Below are positions 49,034 through 59,165 of a stretch of 64,000 bases of DNA, one piece after another. The notes beneath the pieces were generated by a model. It was not told where the DNA came from. It ran no database searches and saw only the letters and a list, made by a program, of their open reading frames with translations. The position numbers and the translations under genes are program-made. Every line of letters begins with the position of its first letter. The stretch's first letter is position 1. The stretch covers positions 558,001 to 622,000 of the forward strand of contig NZ_JAVIFV010000001.1 in the NCBI RefSeq assembly GCF_031157375.1, written 5' to 3'. This stretch comes from Sphingosinicella sp. LHD-64. GTDB lineage: Bacteria; Pseudomonadota; Alphaproteobacteria; Sphingomonadales; Sphingomonadaceae.

Positions 49034-52000
49034 ATGATGCGCGACACCTACGCGCGGGCCCTGCGCGGCCTTGCGATGGGCAGCAGCCTGGCGGCTTTGA
49101 TCTGGTCGAGCGGGGCGGCGGGCCAGACCGTACCGGGAACCGACACGCCCGCATCGACCTCGCAGGATGTCACGTCGTCGGCGACCGGCGACCCGGCCGC
49201 CCCGGGCGCGGAAAGCGTCACCGCAGCAAACGAGGACCAGGCACCCGAGGACATCGTCATCACCGGCTATCGCCGCTCGCTCGAGGATGCGATCGGCGCC
49301 AAGCGCCGCAACACCAATTTCACCGATTCGATCTTCGCCGAGGACATCGGCAAGTTCCCCGATCTCAACCTCGCCGAGTCGCTGCAGCGCCTGCCGGGCA
49401 TCCAGATCGAGCGCGACGCGGCGGGCGAAGGGACCCGGGTCAACGTCCGCGGCCTCGGCTCGCAGTTCACCGTGCTGTCGATGAACGGCGCGCAGCTCCA
49501 GACCGCGAGCGACAACAGCGTCGGCTTCATCAACGACGGCCGCGGCTCGAGCCTCGACATCTTCCCGACCGAGCTGTTCCGCAGCCTGACGATCAGCAAG
49601 ACCCCGCTCGCCTCGCAGATCGAGGGCGGCATCGCCGGCAATGTCGAGCTCGCGCCGATCCGGCCGTTCGACAATCGCGGCTTCCAGATCAGCGTCCAGG
49701 CGCAGGGCAGCTACCAGGACGTCAGCGAGCAGATTTCGCCGCGCGTCGGCGCGTTCGTCAGCAACACCTGGGAGACCGGGATCGGCGAGATCGGCCTGCT
49801 GATCGGCGCGGCCTATGCCGAGCGCGAATATCGGTCGGACACGTTCAACACCGTCGGCTTCACCACCTTCGCGCTCGGCAATCGCTGCCCGGCCGGCCAG
49901 GTGGGCTGCAACTCGCTCAATTTCGACGGCGCTCCCGGCAACCCGACCGTCGGCTATGGCGGCGGCGCGTCGATCCCGACGACCGTTCCGGTCGGCACCG
50001 GCTTCGGCCTGGTCGACGGGGCGCCGCTCGTCCCCTGCGGCCCGGGCTCGACGCCGGGCGGCACGTCGGGCCTCAGCTGCGAGCAGCTCAGCTATACGCT
50101 GATCCCGCGGCTCGGGCGTGCCGAGGTGGTGGTGGGCAAACGCACGCGCACCTCGGGCCTCGTCACCGCGCAATGGGCGCCGGTCCCCGAGGTCGTCTTC
50201 AACCTCGATACCATCTATGCGGAGACGGCGAACGACTTCAATCAGAACGACCTGATGCTGACGGTGCGCAGCACCGGCAACAACGTGCCGATCGATTTCG
50301 AGGTCAATGAGGACAATATCCTGACGAGCGGCACCTTCGCCAACGCCCAGCTGCTCTCCGAGAACCGCCCCTATTCGACCCGCGCGGACTTCTTCTACAC
50401 GTCGTTCGGCATGAACTACGAGGTGAGCGACCTGCTGCGCGTCCGTGCCGTGCTCACCTACAACAAGAGCAAGCAGCGCCAGAGCGCGAACACGATCCTG
50501 CTGCGCACCCCGCTCGGACGGGGCTACGCGGTCGACTTCGAGCAGACCGGCGACTCGCTCACTCCCATCTTCACGCCCAATTTCGACGTCAACGATCCGG
50601 GCCTCGGGTGGATCTGGGACACGCTGCGCGTCCAGCCCAACCGTCGCTGGGTGGAGCAGAAGGACGTGCAGGTGCACCTGCAATATGGCGACGAGGACTT
50701 CATGGTCTCGGCCGGCGCGCAGGTCACCCGCTTCGAGCGCACCATCGAGACCTGGGACGTCAGCGCCTGCGCGACCAATGCGGTCAACGGCTTCTGCGGC
50801 CCCACCTCGACGCAGCCGTCGGCATTCCCCGGCGCACTGGCCTCGATCCCCAATTCCCAGCTCGGCAATTACATGGTCCGCTGGCCATACGGGCAGCTCT
50901 TCACCAACTCGCCGTTCAACGTCGGGTTCAACGGCGGCTGGGCGATCCCGGACTATGACGCGATCGCCGACGTCATCAACATCGACTATTTCGAGAACGA
51001 GATCGATCCGGTCACGCGGCTGAACACGCTCAATCCGCGCCAGCTCAACGAGACCACCGCGGCGGTCTACCTCCAGCTCGACGGGCAGACACAGCTCGCC
51101 GGCCGGCCGGTGCGGTTCAACCTCGGCATACGCGGGATCAGGACCGACCAGTTCGTCTCCGGCATCGTCACCGATCCGACGGTGGGACGCACCATCTCGC
51201 GCTTCGACAACGATTATTTCGAGCTGCTGCCGAGCTTCAACGCATCGATCGACGTGCTCGACAATGTCGTCTTCCGCGTCGCCGCCGGACGCACCATGAC
51301 GCGGCCCAATCCCGGCGATCTCGCACCGGCCTTCAACCTCAGCTTGGGCGGCGAGGAACTGACGCTCGGCAATCCCGAGCTCGAGCCCTATTTCTCGAAC
51401 CAGCTCGATCTCGGCCTCGAATGGTACATGACGCCGCGCAGCGTGATCGCGGTGAACTTCTGGATGAAGCAGGTGACCGGCTTCACCTCGATCTTCCGCA
51501 CCCAGCAGCGGTTCGGCGAGCTCGGGATCAACTTCGACAACCTGCTCCAGATCACGCGGGACGGCCTCACCGTGCGCGGCGACGGCGATCCCAATGCGGC
51601 GATCGTCACGGTGGCGCAGCGCCAGAACACCGACGAGGTGATCACGCTGCGCGGCTTCGAGGTCACGCTCGTCCAGCCGCTCGATTTCATCCTGCCGGGC
51701 CTCGGCATCAACGCCAACTACACCCGGATCGACCAGGAATCGGAGGGTGCGCCGGAGGTTGCGGGCAACCGGCTCAATCCCGGCGCCGCAGTGGTGGGCC
51801 TCTCGCCCAACACCTACAACGTGACGGTCTATTTCGAGCGCGACTGGATCTCGGCCCGCATGTCCTACAACTACCGCGACCCGTTCGTCTCCTTCCTGGG
51901 ACCGCAGAACAATGTCGAGGGCGACGGCGTCTCGATCAAGGGCGAGTATCTCGATGCGTCGATCAGCTTCCCGATCCCGGGCATCGACAACATCCGGGTC

Positions 52001-52126
52001 TCGCTGCAGGCGCAGAATCTCCTGAACGAGATCCAGCTCCAGCAGCTCGATGGCGACTCCCTCCTTCCCTATGGCGCCTATGCGCCGGGGCGGACGTTCG
52101 TGTTCGGTCTGACCGGCCGGTTCTGA
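49034..52126 (+). CDS. TonB-dependent receptor for plant-polysaccharide oligomers
   Basis: 1030 aa, SD GGGGAGG before ATG 49034; ATG 49037 is an alternative. Exported by a signal peptide ending near SSGAAGQ. The TonB box region is EDIVITGYRRSLEDAIGAKR (about residue 72); plug motifs SLQRLPGIQIERDAAGEGTRVNVRGLG and MNGAQLQT. The C-terminal barrel ends FVFGLTGRF with a terminal Phe, as in outer-membrane proteins. The family resembles the Xanthomonas/Caulobacter TonB receptors of carbohydrate loci. Leads the pentose locus and sits behind the xyl-box. Confidence 0.93.
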   Translation: MMRDTYARALRGLAMGSSLAALIWSSGAAGQTVPGTDTPASTSQDVTSSATGDPAAPGAESVTAANEDQAPEDIVITGYRRSLEDAIGAKRRNTNFTDSIFAEDIGKFPDLNLAESLQRLPGIQIERDAAGEGTRVNVRGLGSQFTVLSMNGAQLQTASDNSVGFINDGRGSSLDIFPTELFRSLTISKTPLASQIEGGIAGNVELAPIRPFDNRGFQISVQAQGSYQDVSEQISPRVGAFVSNTWETGIGEIGLLIGAAYAEREYRSDTFNTVGFTTFALGNRCPAGQVGCNSLNFDGAPGNPTVGYGGGASIPTTVPVGTGFGLVDGAPLVPCGPGSTPGGTSGLSCEQLSYTLIPRLGRAEVVVGKRTRTSGLVTAQWAPVPEVVFNLDTIYAETANDFNQNDLMLTVRSTGNNVPIDFEVNEDNILTSGTFANAQLLSENRPYSTRADFFYTSFGMNYEVSDLLRVRAVLTYNKSKQRQSANTILLRTPLGRGYAVDFEQTGDSLTPIFTPNFDVNDPGLGWIWDTLRVQPNRRWVEQKDVQVHLQYGDEDFMVSAGAQVTRFERTIETWDVSACATNAVNGFCGPTSTQPSAFPGALASIPNSQLGNYMVRWPYGQLFTNSPFNVGFNGGWAIPDYDAIADVINIDYFENEIDPVTRLNTLNPRQLNETTAAVYLQLDGQTQLAGRPVRFNLGIRGIRTDQFVSGIVTDPTVGRTISRFDNDYFELLPSFNASIDVLDNVVFRVAAGRTMTRPNPGDLAPAFNLSLGGEELTLGNPELEPYFSNQLDLGLEWYMTPRSVIAVNFWMKQVTGFTSIFRTQQRFGELGINFDNLLQITRDGLTVRGDGDPNAAIVTVAQRQNTDEVITLRGFEVTLVQPLDFILPGLGINANYTRIDQESEGAPEVAGNRLNPGAAVVGLSPNTYNVTVYFERDWISARMSYNYRDPFVSFLGPQNNVEGDGVSIKGEYLDASISFPIPGIDNIRVSLQAQNLLNEIQLQQLDGDSLLPYGAYAPGRTFVFGLTGRF

Positions 52127-52159
52127 TCGGTCACGGCAGCCTGGACGTATCGAGGGAGA

Positions 52160-54907
52160 ATGACGGCGAAGATGCTCGGGCGGTGGGCGAAATGGATGCA
52201 CGGCCGCGTCGGCCCCGGCGTGGCGGCCCTGGCCGTGCTCCTCTCCCTCATCGTTCCGGGTTCGCAAGCACGTGCGCAGCCGGCGGAGACGCCGCGCGAG
52301 CGCATCCTGATCAGCACCGGCTGGCGCTTCACCCGGGGCGACCCGCCGGGAAACACGACCGACCTTCGCTATGATGTCCGCCCCGAGGTCGTGCGCAGCG
52401 CCGACGGGCGGGTCGCCGATGCCCAGCCCGAGGAAGCGGTCCGGGTCGGCGATGCGGGCCGGCGGGTGCTGAGACCCTGGATCCTGCCCAGCGCCAACCG
52501 CTTCATCGCCGATCCCGCCCGCCGCCACGTCCGCCCCGACGGCGATCCGGGCAGCGAGGTGCCCTATGTCCGGCCGGAATTCGACGACAGCGGCTGGCAG
52601 CGCGCCGACCTGCCGCATGACTGGGCGATCGCGGGGCCGTTCATCGAGGAGGGTCCCTATGGCGGGATGGGGCGGCTGCCGAGCTGGGGCATCGGCTGGT
52701 ACCGCCGGGCGCTCGACATCCCGGCCGGCGATGCCGGCAAGTCGATCTTCCTCGATGTCGAAGGCGCGATGGCCTATGCCACGGTCTGGCTGAACGGCCG
52801 GCTCATCGGCGGCTGGCCCTATGGCTACAACAGCTGGCGGCTGGATCTCACGCCTTACGTCCGATTCGGCGGGCGCAACCAGCTGGTGATCCGGCTCGAC
52901 AATCCGCCCGAATCCTCGCGCTGGTATCCGGGAGGCGGCCTCTATCGCGACGTCTGGCTGGTGAAGACCCGGCCGGTCCATGTCGCGCAATGGGGCGGCT
53001 TCGTGACCACGCCCGAGGTCTCCCGCGAGGCGGCGACGGTCGCGCTGCAGCTCGCCATCGACAACGACGCCGCACAGGAGGCCGCAATCGAGGTCGCGAC
53101 CGAGATCTACGCGCTCGACGCCGACGGGCGGCGCACCGGCCAGCCGGTCGCGCAGATCGCCCCGCAGGCGGCACGGGTCGCGGCGCGTGGCACGACGACG
53201 ATCCAGGGCACGGCACGGATCGCGACGCCACGCCTGTGGGGACCGCCGCCCACCCAACGGCCCCATCTCTATGTCGCCGTCTCGACCGTTCGCCAGGACG
53301 AGCGCATCGTCGACCGCTACGAGACACCGTTCGGCATCCGGACGCTGCGTTTCGACGCCGACCAGGGCCTGTTCGTCAACGGCGAGCGGATCCCGATCCG
53401 CGGCGTCAACAACCATCACGACCTCGGCGCGCTCGGCGCGGCCTTCAACCGCCGCGCCGCCGAGCGCCAGCTAGAGCTGCTGCGCGAGATGGGCGCCAAC
53501 GCGATCCGGATGAGCCACAATCCGCCCGCCCCGGCTTTGCTCGAGCTGGCCGACCGGATGGGCTTCCTCGTCATCGACGAGGTGTTCGACGTCTGGGAGC
53601 GCCGCAAGACGCCGCTCGACTTCCACCTCGTCTTCCCCGACTGGCACGAGCCCGATCTGCGCGCCATGGTCCGGCGCGACCGCAACCACCCGTCGGTGAT
53701 CCTGTGGAGCATCGGCAACGAGGTGGGCGAGCAATATACCGGCGAGGACGGCGCCGGGATCGCCCGCCGGCTGGCCGCGATCGCGCGCGAGGAGGATCCG
53801 AGCCGGCTCACCACCACCGCGATGAACTGGGCCAGGCCGGACATGCCGTTGCCCGGGACGGTCGACGTCATCGGCCTCAACTACCAGGGCACGGGGGTGC
53901 GCACCCTGCCCGGCCAGTTCCAGGCCTTTCACGACCGTTTCCCCGATACGCTGATCTTCGCCAGCGAAAGCGCGTCGGCGCTGAGCAGCCGGGGCGAATA
54001 TCTGTTCCCGGTCCCGGGCAGCGTCAGCGGACCGGTCCGGCCCGGATCGGGCGGCGATCCGCGGACCCGGCAGGTGAGCGCCTACGAGCTTCACGCCGCC
54101 GATTTCGGCTCGACGCCGGACCGCGATTTCTCGGCGCAGGACCAGCATCCGTTCGTCGCCGGCGAGTTCGTCTGGACCGGCTTCGACTATCTGGGCGAGC
54201 CGACGCCCTATTATGACGCGCGCAGCGCCTATTCCGGGATCTTCGACCTGGCGGGATTCCGCAAGGATCGCTTCTATCTCTATCAGGCGCGCTGGCGGCC
54301 GGACCTCAGGTTCGCGCACATCCTGCCGCACTGGACCTGGCCGGGCCGCGAGGGCGAGGTGACGCCGGTCCATGTCTTCTCCTCCGCCGACGAGGCGGAG
54401 CTGTTCGTCAACGGCCGGTCGCAGGGACGCATCCGGCGCGCACCCTTCGCCTACCGGTTCCGCTGGGATTATGTGACCTATGAACCCGGCGAGCTTCGGG
54501 TCGTGACCTGGAAGAACGGCCAGGAATGGGCGACGGCGACGATGACCACGGCCGGCCCGCCGACAGCGCTCGCCGCCGAGGTGGATCGCCGCCGGATCCA
54601 CGCCGACGGCCGCGACCTCGCCTTCGTGACGGTGCGCGTGACCGATGCCGCGGGCCGAACTGCACCGCGCGCGGACAATGCGGTGCGCTTCACCGTCGAG
54701 GGACCGGGCGAGCTGGTCGCAACCGACAATGGCGATCCGACCAGTTTCGTCGAATTCGCCTCGCCGACCCGGCCGGCGTTCAATGGTCTGGCGCTCGCCA
54801 TCGTGCGCGCGCGGCCCGGCGAGGCCGGACGGATCACGCTGCGTGCCGAGACGGAGGGGTTGGAAGGCGCGTCGGTCGTGATCGAGACGCGCCGGAACGC
54901 GGACTAG
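52160..54907 (+). CDS. GH2 family glycoside hydrolase (beta-galactosidase-like), secreted
   Basis: 915 aa; ATG 52160 or 52172. Signal peptide with VAALAVLLSLIVPGSQARAQ. Jelly-roll sugar-binding domain residues about 100-270 (WINNG-type WLNGRLIGGWPYGYNSW), immunoglobulin-like linker, and a TIM barrel with acid/base Glu521 in SIGNEVGE and nucleophile Glu603 in FASESASA; a C-terminal Big-like/DUF4982-type domain follows. Substrate may be terminal galactose or arabinose on pectic or xylan side chains. It directly follows the receptor and likely shares its transcript. Its stop abuts the convergent GntR stop. Confidence 0.9.
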   Translation: MTAKMLGRWAKWMHGRVGPGVAALAVLLSLIVPGSQARAQPAETPRERILISTGWRFTRGDPPGNTTDLRYDVRPEVVRSADGRVADAQPEEAVRVGDAGRRVLRPWILPSANRFIADPARRHVRPDGDPGSEVPYVRPEFDDSGWQRADLPHDWAIAGPFIEEGPYGGMGRLPSWGIGWYRRALDIPAGDAGKSIFLDVEGAMAYATVWLNGRLIGGWPYGYNSWRLDLTPYVRFGGRNQLVIRLDNPPESSRWYPGGGLYRDVWLVKTRPVHVAQWGGFVTTPEVSREAATVALQLAIDNDAAQEAAIEVATEIYALDADGRRTGQPVAQIAPQAARVAARGTTTIQGTARIATPRLWGPPPTQRPHLYVAVSTVRQDERIVDRYETPFGIRTLRFDADQGLFVNGERIPIRGVNNHHDLGALGAAFNRRAAERQLELLREMGANAIRMSHNPPAPALLELADRMGFLVIDEVFDVWERRKTPLDFHLVFPDWHEPDLRAMVRRDRNHPSVILWSIGNEVGEQYTGEDGAGIARRLAAIAREEDPSRLTTTAMNWARPDMPLPGTVDVIGLNYQGTGVRTLPGQFQAFHDRFPDTLIFASESASALSSRGEYLFPVPGSVSGPVRPGSGGDPRTRQVSAYELHAADFGSTPDRDFSAQDQHPFVAGEFVWTGFDYLGEPTPYYDARSAYSGIFDLAGFRKDRFYLYQARWRPDLRFAHILPHWTWPGREGEVTPVHVFSSADEAELFVNGRSQGRIRRAPFAYRFRWDYVTYEPGELRVVTWKNGQEWATATMTTAGPPTALAAEVDRRRIHADGRDLAFVTVRVTDAAGRTAPRADNAVRFTVEGPGELVATDNGDPTSFVEFASPTRPAFNGLALAIVRARPGEAGRITLRAETEGLEGASVVIETRRNAD

Positions 54908-55657
54908 CTAGCGGGCCATGGCGGAGCGCGTGTCCTCCAGTGCGAGCTCGACCAGCAGCCGCATCGCCTTGTCGGCGGCGTCGATGTCGCCGGCGGCGAT
55001 CGCGTCGGCGACCCGCGCATGATCGGGCACCGGATCGCGCGGCAGGGCGCGCGAGCGCTGCTTGAACTGGGTGGTCCAGTTGACCGCCGCGCTGATCCCC
55101 GCGCTCAGCGTCACCAGCGCCTCGTTGTGGGTCGCCCGCAGGATCGCGTCGTGGAAATCGCGGTCGGCGGCGCGTCCCGCTTCGGTCGCGAGCGTGTAGC
55201 GGCGCATGTTGGCCAGCGCGTCCTTGAGCGCGCGGACATCCTCCTTGCTGCGCCGCTCGGCGGCGAGCCGCGCGGCCGCCGGCTCGACGATCGCGCGCAG
55301 CTCGAACAGGTCGCGCACGAAGCCGATGTCGGGCTCGTTGGCGAACGCCCAGGCGAGCACGTCGGGATCGAGCATGTTCCAGCGGCTGCGCGGCAGGACG
55401 TGCGTGCCCGCCTTGGGCCGGCTCTCGACCAGCCCTTTCGCGGTCAGGACCTGCACGGCCTCGCGATAGGCGGTGCGCGACACGTCCAGCGCCTCGGAAT
55501 TGGCGACTTCGCCCGACAGGCGTTCGCCCGGCGCGATCGCACCCGAGACGATGGCAGTGCCGAGATAGTGGGCGACGGCGCCGCGGAGTCGCCGTCCCGT
55601 GCCTCGCGCGCTGCGCTGGATTTCGCTCACCTCCACGCCACCCCGTCGTCGCCCCAT
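54908..55657 (-). CDS. GntR-family (FCD) regulator inside the pentose locus
   Basis: 249 aa from ATG 55657. Winged HTH, about residues 25-95: LGTAIVSGAIAPGERLSGEVANSEALDVSRTAYREAVQVLTAKGLVESRPKAG in two halves, preceded by a basic leader. FCD ligand-binding domain includes RDFHDAILRATHNEALVTL and the C-terminal DHARVADAIAAGDIDAADKAM with Asp/His ligands. Lone minus-strand gene between GH2 and GH43, so it probably controls the locus. A FadR-type TNGTNNNACNA match is seen before the MFS, and one-mismatch matches lie before this gene and the receptor. Confidence 0.88.
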   Translation of the reverse strand: MGRRRGGVEVSEIQRSARGTGRRLRGAVAHYLGTAIVSGAIAPGERLSGEVANSEALDVSRTAYREAVQVLTAKGLVESRPKAGTHVLPRSRWNMLDPDVLAWAFANEPDIGFVRDLFELRAIVEPAAARLAAERRSKEDVRALKDALANMRRYTLATEAGRAADRDFHDAILRATHNEALVTLSAGISAAVNWTTQFKQRSRALPRDPVPDHARVADAIAAGDIDAADKAMRLLVELALEDTRSAMAR

Positions 55658-55734
55658 GAAAAGCGCCTCGAAGCGCCTGGCACAATCAGGTTAGTCGCAC
55701 TCTCGGCGCGGAGCAAATCGGCCGAACTGGCACG

Positions 55735-57351
55735 ATGACGCCCTTCCCGCTCCAGGTTGCGGCGATTGCGGCGCTGATGGCCGGCGGCGAAGCGGGTCGG
55801 AGCACGCCCGCGGTCGCCGGTTCCGACGCCGTTCCGGCGTGGCGAGCCGACCGGGGCGACGGCACCTATCGGAACCCGCCGCTCTATGCCGACTATCCCG
55901 ATCCCGACATCATCCGCGTCGGCGCGGATTTCTATTTCGCGACCACCACCTTCGCCAACGTGCCGGGGCTCACCATCCTGCAGTCCAGGGATCTGGTGAA
56001 CTGGGACATCGTCTCGCACGTAGTGCAGCGCCTGACCGGGCGCAGCCAATATGACCTGGAGGACGGCACGTCGTACCGCCGCGGCCTGTTCGCGCCGAGC
56101 CTGCGATATCATGACGGGACCTTCTACGTGGCGGTGACGCCGGTCGGGCAGAACACCCGCATCTACCGCACGCGCGACGTTCGCGGACCCTGGGAGATGA
56201 ACGCGCTCGACCGGGAGGCGTTCGATCCGGCGCTGTTCTTCGATGGCGACGGCCGGCCGTATCTGTTCACCTCGATCGGCACCGACGGCACCGTCACCAT
56301 GCTGACGCTGAGCCGGGACCTGCGGCGCGTCGAAGCGACACAGGTGGTGCACTTCAATCGCGGCGCCGAGGGCTCGAAGGTCGTCAGGCGCGGCGACTAT
56401 TACTACATGTTCAACGCGATACCTTCGCGGCTCGCGCTCACCGTGTCGCGCGCGCGGGAGCTGACCGGCCCGTGGGAGACGCGCCCGCAGATCGACGACA
56501 CGACCGGCGGGCACCAGGGCGCGATCGTCGATCTGCCCGACGGCAGCTGGTACGGTTTTGTCATGGTCGATGCTGGCGCGATCGGCCGGATGACCAATAT
56601 CAGCCCGGTGTTCTGGCAGGACGACTGGCCGGTCTGGGGCACGCCTGGGGCGCCCGGCCGGGTGCCCGCCAGCGCCCCCATGCCGATCCAGGGCCACACT
56701 TTCCGCGAGCCGCCGACGTCGGACGACTTTTCCGGCCCCGCGCTCGGCCGCCAATGGCAGTGGAACCACAATCCCGAGGACGGAAGCTGGTCGCTGACCG
56801 CGCGGCCCGGCTTCCTGAGGCTCAGGGCGACCCGGTCCGACCGCTTCTGGACCGCCCGCAACACTCTCACCCAGAAGGGCCAGGGACCGGCGAGCCGCGG
56901 CGAGGTGGCGCTCGACATCGGTGCGATGCGGCCCGGCGATCAATGCGGCTTCGGTACCTTCGGCAAATATTCGGGCCAGATCGTGGTGAACGGCGGCGAT
57001 GGCGGAGCGCGGCACCTGTCGATGCGCGTGATGGAGGACAGGGCCGAGGGTCCGCGCACCGAAACACGTGTCGCACGCCGGCCGATCGCCGCGACCCGTC
57101 TGTGGCTGCGCACCGACATGGATTTCACCACGGACCGGGCGCGCCTGTCGTACAGCGAGGACGGGCGGACCTGGACCGAGCTGGGCGGTGCGTTTCCGCT
57201 GGCCTATGACTGGCGGACGGGGACCTTCCAGGGCCAGCAGTTCGCGATCTTCTGCTACAATCCGGGTCGCGACGGCGGATGGATCGACGTCGACCACTTC
57301 GTCCTTTCCGGGATCACGCCAGGCCGGCCGGAGCGGCGCTACCGACCCTAG
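55735..57351 (+). CDS. GH43 glycosidase (arabinofuranosidase/xylosidase type), secreted
   Basis: 538 aa. Signal-peptide-like start (TPFPLQVAAIAALMAGGEAG). Five-bladed propeller with the GH43 residues: base Asp in YADYPDPDIIR, pKa-modulating Asp in EAFDPALFFDGDGRPYL, and acid Glu in GAEGSKVVRRGDYYYMF. The C-terminal half (about residues 320-530) is a beta-sandwich of the concanavalin A/DUF1349 type (TSDDFSGPALGRQWQWNHNPEDGSW), as in beta-xylosidases. Acts on arabinose or xylose side chains. Convergent end with the dehydratase. Confidence 0.9.
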   Translation: MTPFPLQVAAIAALMAGGEAGRSTPAVAGSDAVPAWRADRGDGTYRNPPLYADYPDPDIIRVGADFYFATTTFANVPGLTILQSRDLVNWDIVSHVVQRLTGRSQYDLEDGTSYRRGLFAPSLRYHDGTFYVAVTPVGQNTRIYRTRDVRGPWEMNALDREAFDPALFFDGDGRPYLFTSIGTDGTVTMLTLSRDLRRVEATQVVHFNRGAEGSKVVRRGDYYYMFNAIPSRLALTVSRARELTGPWETRPQIDDTTGGHQGAIVDLPDGSWYGFVMVDAGAIGRMTNISPVFWQDDWPVWGTPGAPGRVPASAPMPIQGHTFREPPTSDDFSGPALGRQWQWNHNPEDGSWSLTARPGFLRLRATRSDRFWTARNTLTQKGQGPASRGEVALDIGAMRPGDQCGFGTFGKYSGQIVVNGGDGGARHLSMRVMEDRAEGPRTETRVARRPIAATRLWLRTDMDFTTDRARLSYSEDGRTWTELGGAFPLAYDWRTGTFQGQQFAIFCYNPGRDGGWIDVDHFVLSGITPGRPERRYRP

Positions 57352-57367
57352 GGAGGGCCGCACGCGT

Positions 57368-59158
57368 TCAATGACTGTCGCGCGGCAGGCCCCGGGTCTG
57401 GGCGATACGCTGGAACGCTTCCGCGCCTTCCAGGATCGCGCCCGAATCCATCTGGCCGATCATGGTGCGCTGGATCGCCTGCCAGGGCGTCTGCGAGGGC
57501 GGATAGCGATAGCCGCCTTCGGCCTCGAGCGCGCGGCGGCGTTCGGCAAGCTCTTCGTCGGAGATCAGGACGTCGGCGGTGCCGGCGTCGAGGTCGATCC
57601 GCACCCTGTCGCCGGTGCGCAGCAGGGCGAGGCCGCCCATCGCCGCCGCCTCGGGCGCGGCGTTGAGGATCGAGGGGCTGCCGCTGGTGCCGGACTGGCG
57701 CCCGTCGCCGAGGCACGGGAGGCTGTGGACGCCCTGCTCGATCAGGAAGGCGGGCGGACGCATGTTCACCACCTCGGCGGCGCCCGGATAGCCGATCGGG
57801 CCCGCACCGCGCATCACCAGCAGCGTACCGGACGTGATTCCGGTCGCCGGATCGTCGATGCGGCGATGATAGTCCTCCGGTCCGTCGAACACGGCCACCG
57901 GCCCTTCGAACGCATTCGGATCGTCGGGGTTGGAGAGGTAGCGCTGGCGAAACTCGTCGGAAATCACGCTCGTCTTCATGATCGCCGCGTTGAACAGGTT
58001 GCCGCTCAGCACAACGAAGCCCGCCGCGTCCTTGAGCGGCCGGTCGATCGGACGGATCACCTGCTCGTCCTCGATTCCTGCGTTCCGGCAATTGTCGCCG
58101 AGGGTGCGGCCGTTGACGGTCAGCACATCCGCGTGGATCAGCCCCCGGCGCATGAGCTGCGCCACGACCGCGGGCACACCGCCGGCGCGGTAATAATCCT
58201 CGCCGAGATAGTCGCCGGCGGGCTGGAGGTTGACGAGCAGCGGCACGTCCAGCCCCACGCTCTGCCAGTCTGCGAGCGGCAGCTCCACACCCATGTGGCG
58301 CGCGATCGCGGTGAGATGGATCGGCGCGTTGGTCGAGCCGCCGATCGCCGAATTGACCCGGATCGCGTTGTGGAACGCTTCGCGCGTCAGGATGTCGGAC
58401 GGCTTCAGATCCTCGGCGACCATCTCGACGATGCGCTTGCCGGTGCGCCAGGCGGCCTCCTGCCGGTCGCGATAGGGCGCGGGAATGGCGGCGGAGGCGG
58501 GCAGCGACATGCCCATCGCCTCGGCCAGCGAATTCATCGTCGTCGCCGTCCCCATCGTGTTGCAATAGCCGGTCGACGGCGCCGACGAGGCGACCAGGCG
58601 GATGAACTCGGCATCGTCGATCTCACCGGCGGCGAGCCGCTCGCGCGCCTTCCAGACGATCGTGCCGGAACCGGTGCGCTCGCCCTTGTACCAGCCGTTG
58701 AGCATCGGGCCGACCGACAGCGCGATCGCCGGGATGTTCACCGTCGCCGCCGCCATCAGGCAGGCCGGCGTCGTCTTGTCGCAGCCGATCGTCAGCACCA
58801 CGCCGTCGAGCGGGTAGCCGTAGAGCACCTCGACCAGCGCCAGATAGGCGAGGTTGCGGTCGAGCCCGGCGGTCGGGCGCTTGCCGGTCTCCTGGATCGG
58901 ATGGACCGGGAATTCGAGCGCGATCCCCCCCGCCTCGCGAATGCCCTCGCGTACCCGCTCGGCCAGCACCAGATGATGGCGGTTGCAGGGCGAGAGGTCC
59001 GAACCGGTCTGGGCGATGCCAATGATCGGCTTGCCCGAACGCAGCTCCTCGAGGCTGAGGCCGAAATTGAGATAGCGCTCCAGATAGAGCGCGGTCATGT
59101 CGACATTGTCGGGATTGTCGAACCATGCGCGCGAGCGCAGCTGCTTTGTGTCGGTCAT
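57368..59158 (-). CDS. IlvD/Edd-family pentonate (xylonate/L-arabinonate) dehydratase
   Basis: 596 aa. The three iron-sulfur cysteines are Cys58 ([10 protein letters not shown]), Cys126 ([10 protein letters not shown]) and Cys199 ([11 protein letters not shown]); length and spacing match Caulobacter XylD (591 aa, Cys60/128/201). It dehydrates D-xylonate or L-arabinonate to 2-keto-3-deoxypentonate in the non-phosphorylative pathway. Dihydroxyacid or phosphogluconate dehydratase is less likely from context. Seven bp after the epimerase gene on the same strand, so co-transcribed. The remaining steps are not in the window. Confidence 0.88.
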   Translation of the reverse strand: MTDTKQLRSRAWFDNPDNVDMTALYLERYLNFGLSLEELRSGKPIIGIAQTGSDLSPCNRHHLVLAERVREGIREAGGIALEFPVHPIQETGKRPTAGLDRNLAYLALVEVLYGYPLDGVVLTIGCDKTTPACLMAAATVNIPAIALSVGPMLNGWYKGERTGSGTIVWKARERLAAGEIDDAEFIRLVASSAPSTGYCNTMGTATTMNSLAEAMGMSLPASAAIPAPYRDRQEAAWRTGKRIVEMVAEDLKPSDILTREAFHNAIRVNSAIGGSTNAPIHLTAIARHMGVELPLADWQSVGLDVPLLVNLQPAGDYLGEDYYRAGGVPAVVAQLMRRGLIHADVLTVNGRTLGDNCRNAGIEDEQVIRPIDRPLKDAAGFVVLSGNLFNAAIMKTSVISDEFRQRYLSNPDDPNAFEGPVAVFDGPEDYHRRIDDPATGITSGTLLVMRGAGPIGYPGAAEVVNMRPPAFLIEQGVHSLPCLGDGRQSGTSGSPSILNAAPEAAAMGGLALLRTGDRVRIDLDAGTADVLISDEELAERRRALEAEGGYRYPPSQTPWQAIQRTMIGQMDSGAILEGAEAFQRIAQTRGLPRDSH

Positions 59159-59165
59159 GCCGGGC

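Noticed and set aside
48977-53419. 1480-codon minus-strand ORF antisense to the receptor and GH2 genes
   Set aside because: GC-rich codon bias removes stops from the complementary frame; the translation has no domain and the sense strand has clear motifs.
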